Shown: piece by piece, positions 13,439-20,731 of the stretch
Numbering within the stretch: position 1 is the first letter of the stretch
Layout: each line of letters begins with the position of its first letter
Assembly (NCBI GenBank): GCA_015067385.1
Contig: SVMP01000015.1
Coordinates: 1 to 21,454, forward strand
Reading direction: 5' to 3'
Origin: Oscillospiraceae bacterium
GTDB lineage: Bacteria; Bacillota; Clostridia; Oscillospirales; UBA644
DNA: 21,454 nucleotides
Notes under the pieces: model-generated
The model's input: only the letters and a program-made list of their open reading frames with translations
Databases searched by the model: none
What the model was told of the DNA's origin: nothing
Translations under genes and position numbers: made by a program

Positions 13439-15550
13439 ATGAGTATTCGGTTTATGAAAATAACTGTCCGTTATTTCCTTTCAATATTGCTTGTTTTATC
13501 TTTTTTTATCGTAATGATATCTTGCGACAGCGGCGCTGAAAACAATATAAAAGTGGGTACGGAATTGATACCGTTTGATATAGATCGTTTTGATTCGTTT
13601 CTTCTTTTGTCAGATTTTTCTTCCGAGTTCGGATATGTCGCCGCAGATGCATCTTCCGTGTATATTCTTGATGAAACATTTGAGGTAAAAATTTCGTTTC
13701 CGCATTCTTTCTCATCGTTCGGAATATATCCGGGGGAAGATTTGTCTTTTTATATAACAGAGGTCGGATCTTCTGATATAAAAAAATATGTCATTGATCC
13801 CGATAACGGAATAACGTTATCTGAAACCATTTCATTTAATGCTGCAGAAAACTTACGCATCATATCCTTTTTTGAGATCGACGGCATAAATTATACCGTC
13901 GTTTTCAATACGGAAAATCAGTCCTACGGTATTTGGTCAGATGATAAAAACTTTATTGGTGAAAACATGTATTTTATACCTTGCAGGCTTTCTCCTGATG
14001 TTGAAGAGATTCTTGTCCCAGAAAGTTCTGTTTCTGACGAATGTTTTATAACTCGATACGACAGTGATCTTAACAGAATTTCTTCTTTTCCTCTGACATA
14101 TCCCGTTAACAGCTGTTGTTGGATAGTATCGGAGAATATTGTTGTTTATGATTCTGTTTTTAGCGGACAAACTTGTTTGATCGAAGCAGATTTATCTTCC
14201 GGCGAAGAAAATATAATCGTAAAGTTTAAGGATTCTGTCTCTGTTCACAGTGTTGTACAGGATAATGATGGGTATTCAGTCTTTGCTTGTTCTTTATCGG
14301 AAAATATTCTCATCAAAACAAACGGAAAATACGGAGCGATCGTTGATATGCAGAAAAACTCCGTCAATTATTCTCCCGTTTATGATGAAGTACGCTCTGA
14401 AGAACCGTTTACGATCACTATCGCTTATTCCGATTATGAGTCATATATAAATCCCAAGGCGGAAGCTCAATTCAAACAGTGGTATCCGAATTCCGAGATT
14501 AAACACCTTGATATCGGAGATACGGATCAAAATGATACATACAGCTCAACGTTAAGACAAAAACTTCTTGCAAACGATTCCGATTTTGATCTTTTTTTCA
14601 TTTTGTCTCCGTCTTCGATTCCCTCGATTATAAAAAACGAAGCATATAAAAGTTTGGATGATATGACGCAGACGATCAGGGGTTTTGATAATTATTATGA
14701 ACAGATAAAAAATCTTTGCATTTATGACGGAAAGTTTTTCGGCGTTCCGGTCAGAATAAGGGCATCTGCAATGGGTGTAAACCACGAACTTGTAGAAAAA
14801 TACACTATAGATTACGATTTTGCGAATGATCCGCTGACTTATGAAGAACTTCCGGATTTCCTTGAAAAATACTGCAAAGATTATGACGGAGACGGGATAA
14901 TTGATGTTTATTTCGATCAATATCTTACTCTTGACGGAAATATTAATTCATTTATTCCCACAAGTGAAATATACGAAAACAGTCGTTTTAATTGGCTTCA
15001 TGATGATGTATCGTACGATTCTCTGTATGTAGAAATGCTTGATTATCAGGAGAACGAAATGCTTCAATATATCAAGCCGTATGACGGAAACAATGATAAT
15101 GTCCTTTTCTTTACTCCGACTCTGTCCAACCTCTCCGTCTTTTCCGACGACACTTTATTATATACTTTTCCGATTACTCTTTCTGAAAATGACGGTGCTT
15201 TTCTGTTTAATGTATATTTCTTATGCGCAAACAGATATTCGAAACTTGATCAGAAGTATATAGACGACTATCTTTCCCTTTATACCGATCCTGCCTTTGC
15301 AACCACCGATTACGTCGAGGCATTCAGACCTCCTTATATTGAGGGCAAAAATTTGTCGGAATACAATCTTGCACTTTACGAAAAATTGCTTGAAAAGGCA
15401 AGAATAAAGTGTGCTCCGTTAAAAGATTTTAAATCGGAATGGAATAAATACAGAATCGAATTTGAAGATCAATATAGAAACGGGGCTATTTCCTCTGACG
15501 AATTAGTAGATGCACTGAATAACAAACTCAAATTCCTTATAAATGGTTGA
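13439..15550 (+). CDS. Sugar-binding lipoprotein (SBP family 1) with extra N-terminal domain
   Basis: A 703-residue surface lipoprotein. A hydrophobic leader ends in the lipobox VMISC, with C29 as the lipid-modified residue. Residues about 38-318 form a beta-rich domain with short repeated strand patterns suggestive of a propeller. From about 323 the sequence becomes a family 1 extracellular solute-binding domain: FTITIAYSDYESYINPKAEA, then DSDFDLFFI, KSLDDMTQ, GKFFGVPVRI and DYDGDGIIDV, the last resembling a calcium-binding loop. Typical binding proteins have about 450 residues, so the front domain is an addition. GGGAAGG at 13425-13431 supports ATG 13439. It is followed by two permease genes and should capture an oligosaccharide for them; the ligand is unknown. 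Confidence 0.85.
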   Translation: MSIRFMKITVRYFLSILLVLSFFIVMISCDSGAENNIKVGTELIPFDIDRFDSFLLLSDFSSEFGYVAADASSVYILDETFEVKISFPHSFSSFGIYPGEDLSFYITEVGSSDIKKYVIDPDNGITLSETISFNAAENLRIISFFEIDGINYTVVFNTENQSYGIWSDDKNFIGENMYFIPCRLSPDVEEILVPESSVSDECFITRYDSDLNRISSFPLTYPVNSCCWIVSENIVVYDSVFSGQTCLIEADLSSGEENIIVKFKDSVSVHSVVQDNDGYSVFACSLSENILIKTNGKYGAIVDMQKNSVNYSPVYDEVRSEEPFTITIAYSDYESYINPKAEAQFKQWYPNSEIKHLDIGDTDQNDTYSSTLRQKLLANDSDFDLFFILSPSSIPSIIKNEAYKSLDDMTQTIRGFDNYYEQIKNLCIYDGKFFGVPVRIRASAMGVNHELVEKYTIDYDFANDPLTYEELPDFLEKYCKDYDGDGIIDVYFDQYLTLDGNINSFIPTSEIYENSRFNWLHDDVSYDSLYVEMLDYQENEMLQYIKPYDGNNDNVLFFTPTLSNLSVFSDDTLLYTFPITLSENDGAFLFNVYFLCANRYSKLDQKYIDDYLSLYTDPAFATTDYVEAFRPPYIEGKNLSEYNLALYEKLLEKARIKCAPLKDFKSEWNKYRIEFEDQYRNGAISSDELVDALNNKLKFLING

Positions 15551-15595
15551 TGTTTGTTTTCTTGGTAAGAAATATTCTTTGATTTGATTGTAAAA

Positions 15596-16432
15596 ATGAT
15601 TTTATTTTTATTTTTTATAATAGCCGGAATTATACTTATTAATTTCTATCCCTTTATTTACTGTCTTGTTGTATCTTTGTTGAAAAGTAATTTCGATTAT
15701 TCGTTTGTTGGTTTGGATAACTATGTAAGCTCATTTGAAAATGAGTTTTTTATCCTTGCAATAAAAAACTCTGTTTGTTTTACCGTTATATCCACAATTT
15801 TATTGATAATATTTAGTTTTTTGATCGGTTCACTGATGACCGTTGTTGAACATAAAATAAAAAAATTATTATTTGTTGCCATATTTCTTCCGGTACTTGT
15901 TCCTTATGTTTCATCGGCACTTGTTTTTATGAACGGTTTTACATCCGATATTTCTGCGATAACTCTGTTTGATCAGACCGGATATGACCTGATTATTGGA
16001 TCAATTATAATTTATTTATATTATATCTGGAAGCATCTTGGTCTCGGCGCACTGTTTTTCTGGCTGAATATTGGTAATATCAATAAATCCATGCTCGAAG
16101 CAGCAAAGATGGATGGCTGTGGAAAGATCCGTCTTCTCATAAATATGATCTTGCCTTTATCCAGACCTGCGTTTCTGTCCGTTTCGGTGTTGGGATTCAG
16201 TTATTCTTTTAAGATATCTTCAGAGATTATCCTATGGTTCGGGAATTATCCTCCCGAAAATTTTTATCTGCTTCAGCACTATGTCAATAACAGTTTTATA
16301 AAACTGAACTATCAGTCGATGTCCGTTGCAATGGTAGTTTTTGATATTTGTATTCTTTGCCTTACGTTTCTGTTCTTTTTCTTACTCAAAAAGAGTTTAT
16401 ATAAAGAAGAGTTTGGAGGTTATCTTCAATGA
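15596..16432 (+). CDS. Sugar ABC importer permease, MalF-type
   Basis: A membrane component of a binding-protein-dependent sugar importer (CUT1 class), about 278 residues with six predicted helices. The cytoplasmic EAA loop is well preserved: MLEAAKMDGCGKIRLLINMILPLSRPA, the site that docks the ATPase. The start is uncertain: ATG 15596 has no clear Shine-Dalgarno sequence, and a TTG at 15584 would add four residues with no better site. It lies 45 bases after the lipoprotein gene, so initiation may depend on re-initiation or structure. Its stop overlaps the next permease ATG by four bases. No ATP-binding subunit is encoded in the operon; a shared MsmX/UgpC-type ATPase is presumed. Confidence 0.88.
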   Translation: MILFLFFIIAGIILINFYPFIYCLVVSLLKSNFDYSFVGLDNYVSSFENEFFILAIKNSVCFTVISTILLIIFSFLIGSLMTVVEHKIKKLLFVAIFLPVLVPYVSSALVFMNGFTSDISAITLFDQTGYDLIIGSIIIYLYYIWKHLGLGALFFWLNIGNINKSMLEAAKMDGCGKIRLLINMILPLSRPAFLSVSVLGFSYSFKISSEIILWFGNYPPENFYLLQHYVNNSFIKLNYQSMSVAMVVFDICILCLTFLFFFLLKKSLYKEEFGGYLQ

Positions 16433-17160
16433 AGAAAAACGTTATTAGTATAATCTCCGTTATCTTTTCTGTGTTTATGCTTGTACCGGTTTTTCTCATA
16501 GTTACCAACGCTTTTACCGGTGGCTCTGATTTATGGATATTGCTTTCAGACGATCTCAAAGAAATTTTGCCTATGTTTTTCAGAGGAATTTGGGGCGCCG
16601 CTTTATCATCTTTTTTTCAGACATTTTTTTCTGTTTTAGGTGGGTATGCGTTGATACGAAAAGCAAGAAACATGAAAATGTTGTTTCCTGTTCTTGTTTT
16701 TGTGATGCTTATCCCGTTTCAGGTTTCTTTTTTGCCGATATATGTTTTAATGAAAAATATAGGACTTTACGGTTCGATTTTTTCCGTTGTTATAGTTGAA
16801 AGTCTGAATCCGATAGGAATATTGTTTTTTTCTCTTTTCTTAAAACAGATTCCTGCTGTTTATTATGATATTATTCGGCTGAACAGCAACAGAAATACTG
16901 ATGTTTTGAGGTATATAATCTTTCCGTATTGTCGAAAAGCCTCTTTGTTTTATTCTGTTATTTATTTCTGTAAAGTATGGTCAACATCGGAAATTTCAGA
17001 CAAACTCATCGGCGCAGTGAATGACAATACTTTGGTTTCCCATATTTCAATGACATACCAATCTTCTCCATACACGTTCCAACTTTGTTTTATGACTTTG
17101 ATTCCTGTTCTGTTCGGAGGTTTGTTATTTGCTTTGCTAATGAAAACAAACGATAAGTAA
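16429..17160 (+). CDS. Sugar ABC importer permease, MalG-type, with degenerate EAA loop
   Basis: A second CUT1-class permease, 243 residues, shorter than the usual 270-300. It retains the MalG-like early segment (PVFLIVTNAF), ALIRKARNMKMLFPVLVFVMLIP and LPIYVLMKNIGLYGS. The ATPase-docking loop, normally EAA-x3-DG-x9-LP, reads YYDIIRLNSNRNTDVLRYIIFPY: the EAA and the Gly are gone and the Leu-Pro has become Phe-Pro. The partner MalF-type permease keeps a normal loop. The protein may therefore dock the ATPase weakly or pair with a divergent ATPase. Translation is coupled to the previous gene through an ATGA overlap. A terminator hairpin follows 15 bases after the stop. Confidence 0.82.
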   Translation: MKKNVISIISVIFSVFMLVPVFLIVTNAFTGGSDLWILLSDDLKEILPMFFRGIWGAALSSFFQTFFSVLGGYALIRKARNMKMLFPVLVFVMLIPFQVSFLPIYVLMKNIGLYGSIFSVVIVESLNPIGILFFSLFLKQIPAVYYDIIRLNSNRNTDVLRYIIFPYCRKASLFYSVIYFCKVWSTSEISDKLIGAVNDNTLVSHISMTYQSSPYTFQLCFMTLIPVLFGGLLFALLMKTNDK

Positions 17161-17175
17161 AAATATTCATTCTAT

Positions 17176-17198
17176 CCGCGCACCGAATAGGGGCGCGG
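17176..17198 (+). terminator. Intrinsic terminator of the importer operon
   Basis: CCGCGC (17176-17181) pairs with GCGCGG (17193-17198), with two further C-G pairs inside after an A-G mismatch and a five-base loop, followed by TCTTTTATATT. The importer and the downstream GH31 gene are therefore separate transcripts. Confidence 0.82.
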
Positions 17199-17229
17199 TC
17201 TTTTATATTGAATGAGTTGTAAAAAATGC

Positions 17230-17258
17230 TTGACAAACCGAAGTTAATATGATAATAT
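17230..17258 (+). promoter_or_regulatory. Probable sigma-A promoter of the GH31 gene
   Basis: TTGACA (17230-17235) is perfect; 17 bases on lies TAATAT (17253-17258), a four-of-six match to the -10 consensus. GATAAT (17251-17256) at 15 bases is an alternative -10. The leader is about 35 bases. Confidence 0.68.
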
Positions 17259-17300
17259 TGTTATATGTAAAATTTCACTTACGAAACGGAGAGATAATCT

Positions 17301-19613
17301 ATGTTAGGTGCAACTTTGCGTAAATCATATTCCATAACAAAAACCGAGCGTGTTGCGGATGCTCTTGTCCTTACTTCCGAAAGAGGACTTCTTCGCCTTG
17401 CTCCTCAGAATGAATATATCATTCGTGTAAATTATACCGAAACAGAAGCTTTTTCCGATGAATACGGACTCGGTATCGTTTTCAAAGGCAGTTTTTCAGA
17501 TTGGACTTATTCCGAAGACGAAGCGTTCGTTTCTCTTTCCACGGCTAAGATAACAGCTAAAGTCAATAAGAAAACATCCTCTATTGTTTATTATACCTGT
17601 GATGGCGAAGAAATTCTTCGTGAGGCTGACTGTCAGAGTAAATATGTTACATACTACGACACCACTCAGACTGTCGTAGACGAAAATACCGTTGTTGAAG
17701 ACATCGTAACTCCCGACGGTATCAAAAAAGAGATCAAGCAGGCAACAAAAGTCTTTGACCGCCGTCTTTGCCATACAAAACTCAGCCTTAAATTCAAGGA
17801 TGACGAAAAGATCTACGGTCTCGGACAGGATTATTACGGCGTTCTTAACCACAGAGGTACCACAAACTATCTGCATCAGGCAAATATGAAGATCTGTATC
17901 CCGTTCTTCCTTTCTACTGCAGGTTACGGTATTCTTTCCGGTACAGACGGTGTTGCAAGATTTAACGATAACAACCACGGTTCTTATTTCTACACCGATG
18001 CGGATACCGAAATGGACTTCTATTTCATTTACGGTCCCGAATTTGACGATATAATCAAAGGCTACCGTTTTCTTACAGGTAAAGCGGTAATGCTTCCCAA
18101 ATGGGCGTTTGGTTATGTTCAGTCTCAGGAACGTTACGAAAGTCAGCAGGAAATTATCGAAACCGTGGAAAAATTTGAAAAACTCGGTCTCGGTATTGAC
18201 TGTATAGTTCAGGACTGGAACTCCTGGCGTCCCGGAACATGGGGCGAAAAGAGAATGGATCCGAACTGCTTCCCCAATGTTCCCGAAATGATCAAAACAC
18301 TCGAAGATAAGAACGTTCATTTCATGCTCTCTATCTGGTCCAACCCCAGTACAAACACCCCCGATCATCAGCAGTTTGCTGAAAAAAATCTTCTTCTTCC
18401 CGCATCCGATAACTATGATGCGTTTAAAGAAGAAGCCAGAAAGGTTTATTGGGAACAGGCAAGAGAAGGCCTTTTCAGTAACGGCGTAAAATCATTCTGG
18501 TGTGACTCCTCCGAACCTTTTGCTCCCGAATGGAGAACCGAAGAACCCGAAGTTGCCGAATATTATCATGAATATCTCAACGTTTCTTCTCAGTTTATGC
18601 CCAGAGACGTTATCAACGCTTACGGTCTCGTTCATTCTCAGACTATTTACGACGGTCAGCGCGGAGATACGGATAAATACAGAGTTTGCAACCTCACAAG
18701 AAGCACATTTACCGGCGGTCAGAGATACGGCGCTATCCTTTGGTCCGGTGACATTTCTGCAAAATGGGATGTTTACAGAAATCAGATCGCTACAGGTCTT
18801 AACTTCTGTGCTTCCGGTCTTCCTTATTGGACACTCGATATCGGTGCATTCTTTGTAAGAAAAGGCGAGCAGTGGTTCTGGAACGGCGATTATAACGATA
18901 CTACCGACGACCTCGGTTACAGAGAACTCTTCACAAGATGGTTCCAGCTCGGCGCATTCCTTCCCATATTCAGAGCTCACGGCACCGAAGCTCGTCGTGA
19001 ACCTTGGAATTACGGAGAAGAGGGCACTATGTTCTATGATGCGATCAAAGCTGCTATGGAACTTCGTTACAGCCTCATTCCTTATATCTATTCCGCTGCT
19101 GCCGATGTTTATTTCAACGATAGCACCATTCTCCGTATGCTTGCATTTGATTTCAGAAAAGATGCGGTTGCATGTGAGATCAAAGATCAGTTCATGTTTG
19201 GTAAGAGCATCATGGTATGCCCTGTAACAGAACCCATGTATTACGGCGTTAATTCCGAAAAGATCGAAAATGCTGATTTTACACGTAAGGTATATCTCCC
19301 CGCAGGTACCGCTTGGTTCGATTTCTATACAAAAGAACGTTACGAGGGTGGTCAGTGGATCACCGTTGATGCTGATATCTCGAAGATCCCGCTTTTCGTT
19401 AAAGCAGGCAGCATAATTCCCATGACCGAACCTGTTCGCAATACAGCAGAATCTTCCAAAGCCAAGATTGAATACGTTGTATTCCCCGGCAAAGATGCGG
19501 ATTTCGTTTTTTACGAAGACGAAGCTGACGGCTACGGCTACGAAAAAGGCGAATATAAATTCACAAAGATCCATTGGAACGACGCAGAGCAGAAACTCGA
19601 AATCGAAGAATAA
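17301..19613 (+). CDS. Glycoside hydrolase family 31 (alpha-xylosidase/alpha-glucosidase type)
   Basis: A 770-residue retaining alpha-glycosidase. The N-terminal ~250 residues form the beta-sandwich usual in GH31; the catalytic barrel starts at PKWAFGYVQSQERY (266-279). SFWCDSSEP carries the nucleophile D402 and WSGDISAKW the acid/base D484, both intact, followed by GLPYWTLDIGAFF. The segment IVQDWNSWRPGTWG resembles bacterial alpha-xylosidases more than maltases, so release of xylose from xyloglucan-type oligosaccharides is a reasonable guess, not proven. There is no signal peptide, so it should act on imported oligosaccharides in the cytoplasm. GGAG at 17288-17291 supports ATG 17301. Codon choice is strongly biased (AAC, TTC, CTC, GAA), suggesting high expression. 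It is a single-gene transcript. Confidence 0.93.
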   Translation: MLGATLRKSYSITKTERVADALVLTSERGLLRLAPQNEYIIRVNYTETEAFSDEYGLGIVFKGSFSDWTYSEDEAFVSLSTAKITAKVNKKTSSIVYYTCDGEEILREADCQSKYVTYYDTTQTVVDENTVVEDIVTPDGIKKEIKQATKVFDRRLCHTKLSLKFKDDEKIYGLGQDYYGVLNHRGTTNYLHQANMKICIPFFLSTAGYGILSGTDGVARFNDNNHGSYFYTDADTEMDFYFIYGPEFDDIIKGYRFLTGKAVMLPKWAFGYVQSQERYESQQEIIETVEKFEKLGLGIDCIVQDWNSWRPGTWGEKRMDPNCFPNVPEMIKTLEDKNVHFMLSIWSNPSTNTPDHQQFAEKNLLLPASDNYDAFKEEARKVYWEQAREGLFSNGVKSFWCDSSEPFAPEWRTEEPEVAEYYHEYLNVSSQFMPRDVINAYGLVHSQTIYDGQRGDTDKYRVCNLTRSTFTGGQRYGAILWSGDISAKWDVYRNQIATGLNFCASGLPYWTLDIGAFFVRKGEQWFWNGDYNDTTDDLGYRELFTRWFQLGAFLPIFRAHGTEARREPWNYGEEGTMFYDAIKAAMELRYSLIPYIYSAAADVYFNDSTILRMLAFDFRKDAVACEIKDQFMFGKSIMVCPVTEPMYYGVNSEKIENADFTRKVYLPAGTAWFDFYTKERYEGGQWITVDADISKIPLFVKAGSIIPMTEPVRNTAESSKAKIEYVVFPGKDADFVFYEDEADGYGYEKGEYKFTKIHWNDAEQKLEIEE

Positions 19614-19628
19614 TTTAAAGAAAATATC

Positions 19629-19658
19629 AAAGAGCACAGCCGATTGGATGTGCTCTTT
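19629..19658. terminator. Bidirectional terminator between GH31 and PfkB genes
   Basis: AAAGAGCACA (19629-19638) and TGTGCTCTTT (19649-19658) pair perfectly around a 10-base loop. It is followed on the plus strand by ATCTTTTGTT and on the minus strand by TTGATATTTTCTTT, so it can end both convergent transcripts. Distances are 15 bases from the GH31 stop and 16 from the kinase stop. Confidence 0.88.
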
Positions 19659-19674
19659 ATCTTTTGTTCTGAAT

Positions 19675-20535
19675 TTAAAACGGAACGGCCTCTCTGTGAG
19701 CTACAACTATACAGCTTCTTTCAGTTGCCGCTTTGATTGCTTCGGGGATAGTTTTCCCTTTAAGATATTCGGAAACAAATGTCGCGCAGTAGCAGTCACC
19801 GGCGCCGACTGTCGAAACGACTTTTACTTTTTCGGGTTTTCCCGATTCAAATAAAACATTGTTTTTCGTATCGAGAACCACCGATCCGTTTTCTCCGAGG
19901 GTGTATGCGATAATTTTTATGTCAGGATATTTTGCCGCAACAGCATAGGGCAGGGGAAGACCGATATCTTCAATCAGCCCCATATCGTAAAGAAAATGAC
20001 CTTCTTCATCGCTTATTTTAACGATTGTCGCTTTTTCCATGCAAAGGGACAGCGATTCTTTGTCAAAACAGTTCGTTCTTAAATTTATATCGCAAACGAT
20101 CTCTGGAAAAGTACAGTTTTCAAGGATCTTTTTAACTGTGTTTCTCGATTCGTTTCCTCTTTGCGAAAGCGTGTTGAAATAGAAAAAGTCGGCGTTTATC
20201 GAACGTATCGACTCAATAATTTTATTGTTGATACTTATATGATCATATGCAACATTCTGTAATACATTGTAGCTCGGAAGTCCGTTTTCGTCGAGCGAAA
20301 CAATAGTTGCACCCGTTTTATGTTCGTTAGTCTGTATCAGATCAGGCTTTATTCCGTGTCTGATCGCTTCTTCAATCGACTCTTTTCCGAGGTCGTCATT
20401 CCCGACCGCAGAAATAAAATACGTTTCATTTCCGAGGTGCGACATATGTGCCGCAAAATTAAAAGATGCGCCGCCTATAACTTTTTCTTCGGGGAAAATA
20501 TCCCATAACGTTTCGCCGTAAACAATGCTTTTCAT
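19675..20535 (-). CDS. PfkB-family carbohydrate kinase (fructokinase-like)
   Basis: A 286-residue ribokinase/PfkB-fold sugar kinase, expected to phosphorylate a monosaccharide with ATP in the cytoplasm. Motif 1 is GGASFNFAAHMSHLG (21-35), typical of fructokinase-like members; motif 2 is VVSTVGAGDCYCATFVS (239-255) with the catalytic base D247 and its oxyanion-hole GAGD. The usual Asp of DT-x-GAGD is replaced by Ser (S241). The N-terminal YGETLWDIFPEEKVIGGA is like that of bacterial fructokinases, but ribose, 2-keto-3-deoxygluconate or other sugars are possible. AAGGAAA precedes ATG 20535. It is convergent with GH31 and divergent from the GH43-like gene, in a cluster consistent with funnelling a released sugar into glycolysis. 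Confidence 0.9.
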   Translation of the reverse strand: MKSIVYGETLWDIFPEEKVIGGASFNFAAHMSHLGNETYFISAVGNDDLGKESIEEAIRHGIKPDLIQTNEHKTGATIVSLDENGLPSYNVLQNVAYDHISINNKIIESIRSINADFFYFNTLSQRGNESRNTVKKILENCTFPEIVCDINLRTNCFDKESLSLCMEKATIVKISDEEGHFLYDMGLIEDIGLPLPYAVAAKYPDIKIIAYTLGENGSVVLDTKNNVLFESGKPEKVKVVSTVGAGDCYCATFVSEYLKGKTIPEAIKAATERSCIVVAHREAVPF

Positions 20536-20589
20536 TTGTGATTTCCTTAAAGAGTGAGGTTTTTATTATATAGTTACCATATTTTTCTT

Positions 20590-20609
20590 TGTGATTTTAC
20601 TATATCACA
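20590..20609. promoter_or_regulatory. Inverted repeat over the kinase -10 box, possible operator
   Basis: TGTGAT (20590-20595) and ATCACA (20604-20609) are reverse complements with an 8-base spacer and span the -10 element and the start region of the kinase promoter. The position suits a repressor. No regulator gene is adjacent, and a six-base arm could arise by chance. Confidence 0.4.
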
Positions 20610-20627
20610 GTATTTTCCGGTTGTCAA
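20599..20627 (-). promoter_or_regulatory. Sigma-A promoter of the PfkB kinase gene
   Basis: On the minus strand TTGACA (20627-20622), 17-base spacer, TATAGT (20604-20599). The leader is about 55-60 bases. The inverted repeat at 20590-20609 overlaps the -10 box. Confidence 0.82.
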
Positions 20628-20651
20628 CAGTTTTTTTAAGAACAAAGATTG

Positions 20652-20679
20652 TAAATGCTTGACATTAAATGCTTGACAT
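20652..20679 (+). repeat. Perfect tandem duplication of a 14-bp -35 region
   Basis: TAAATGCTTGACAT occurs twice head to tail (20652-20665 and 20666-20679) without a mismatch. Each copy holds a complete TTGACA hexamer. Only the second copy is at the correct distance from the -10 of the GH43 promoter. Confidence 0.9.
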
Positions 20680-20701
20680 TTTGTGAACGGTGTGTTAGAA
20701 T
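20673..20701 (+). promoter_or_regulatory. Sigma-A promoter of the GH43-like gene
   Basis: TTGACA (20673-20678), 17-base spacer, TAGAAT (20696-20701). The start is expected near 20708, so the leader is only about 25 bases. The kinase and GH43 promoters are divergent, with their -35 boxes about 45 bases apart, so one regulator could influence both. Confidence 0.82.
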
Positions 20702-20731
20702 ATTTTTATCATAATAAAGGAGGATTTCGCT

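Noticed and set aside
17496..19637. Two long antisense frames (17496-18368 and 18492-19637) opposite the GH31 gene
   Set aside because: The GH31 motifs are unambiguous on the plus strand. The minus frames arise from codon bias and resemble no protein family.
20590..20609. CRP-type site TGTGA-N6-TCACA
   Set aside because: The spacing between the half-sites is 10 rather than 6 bases, and Clostridia usually do not use cAMP-CRP for sugar control.
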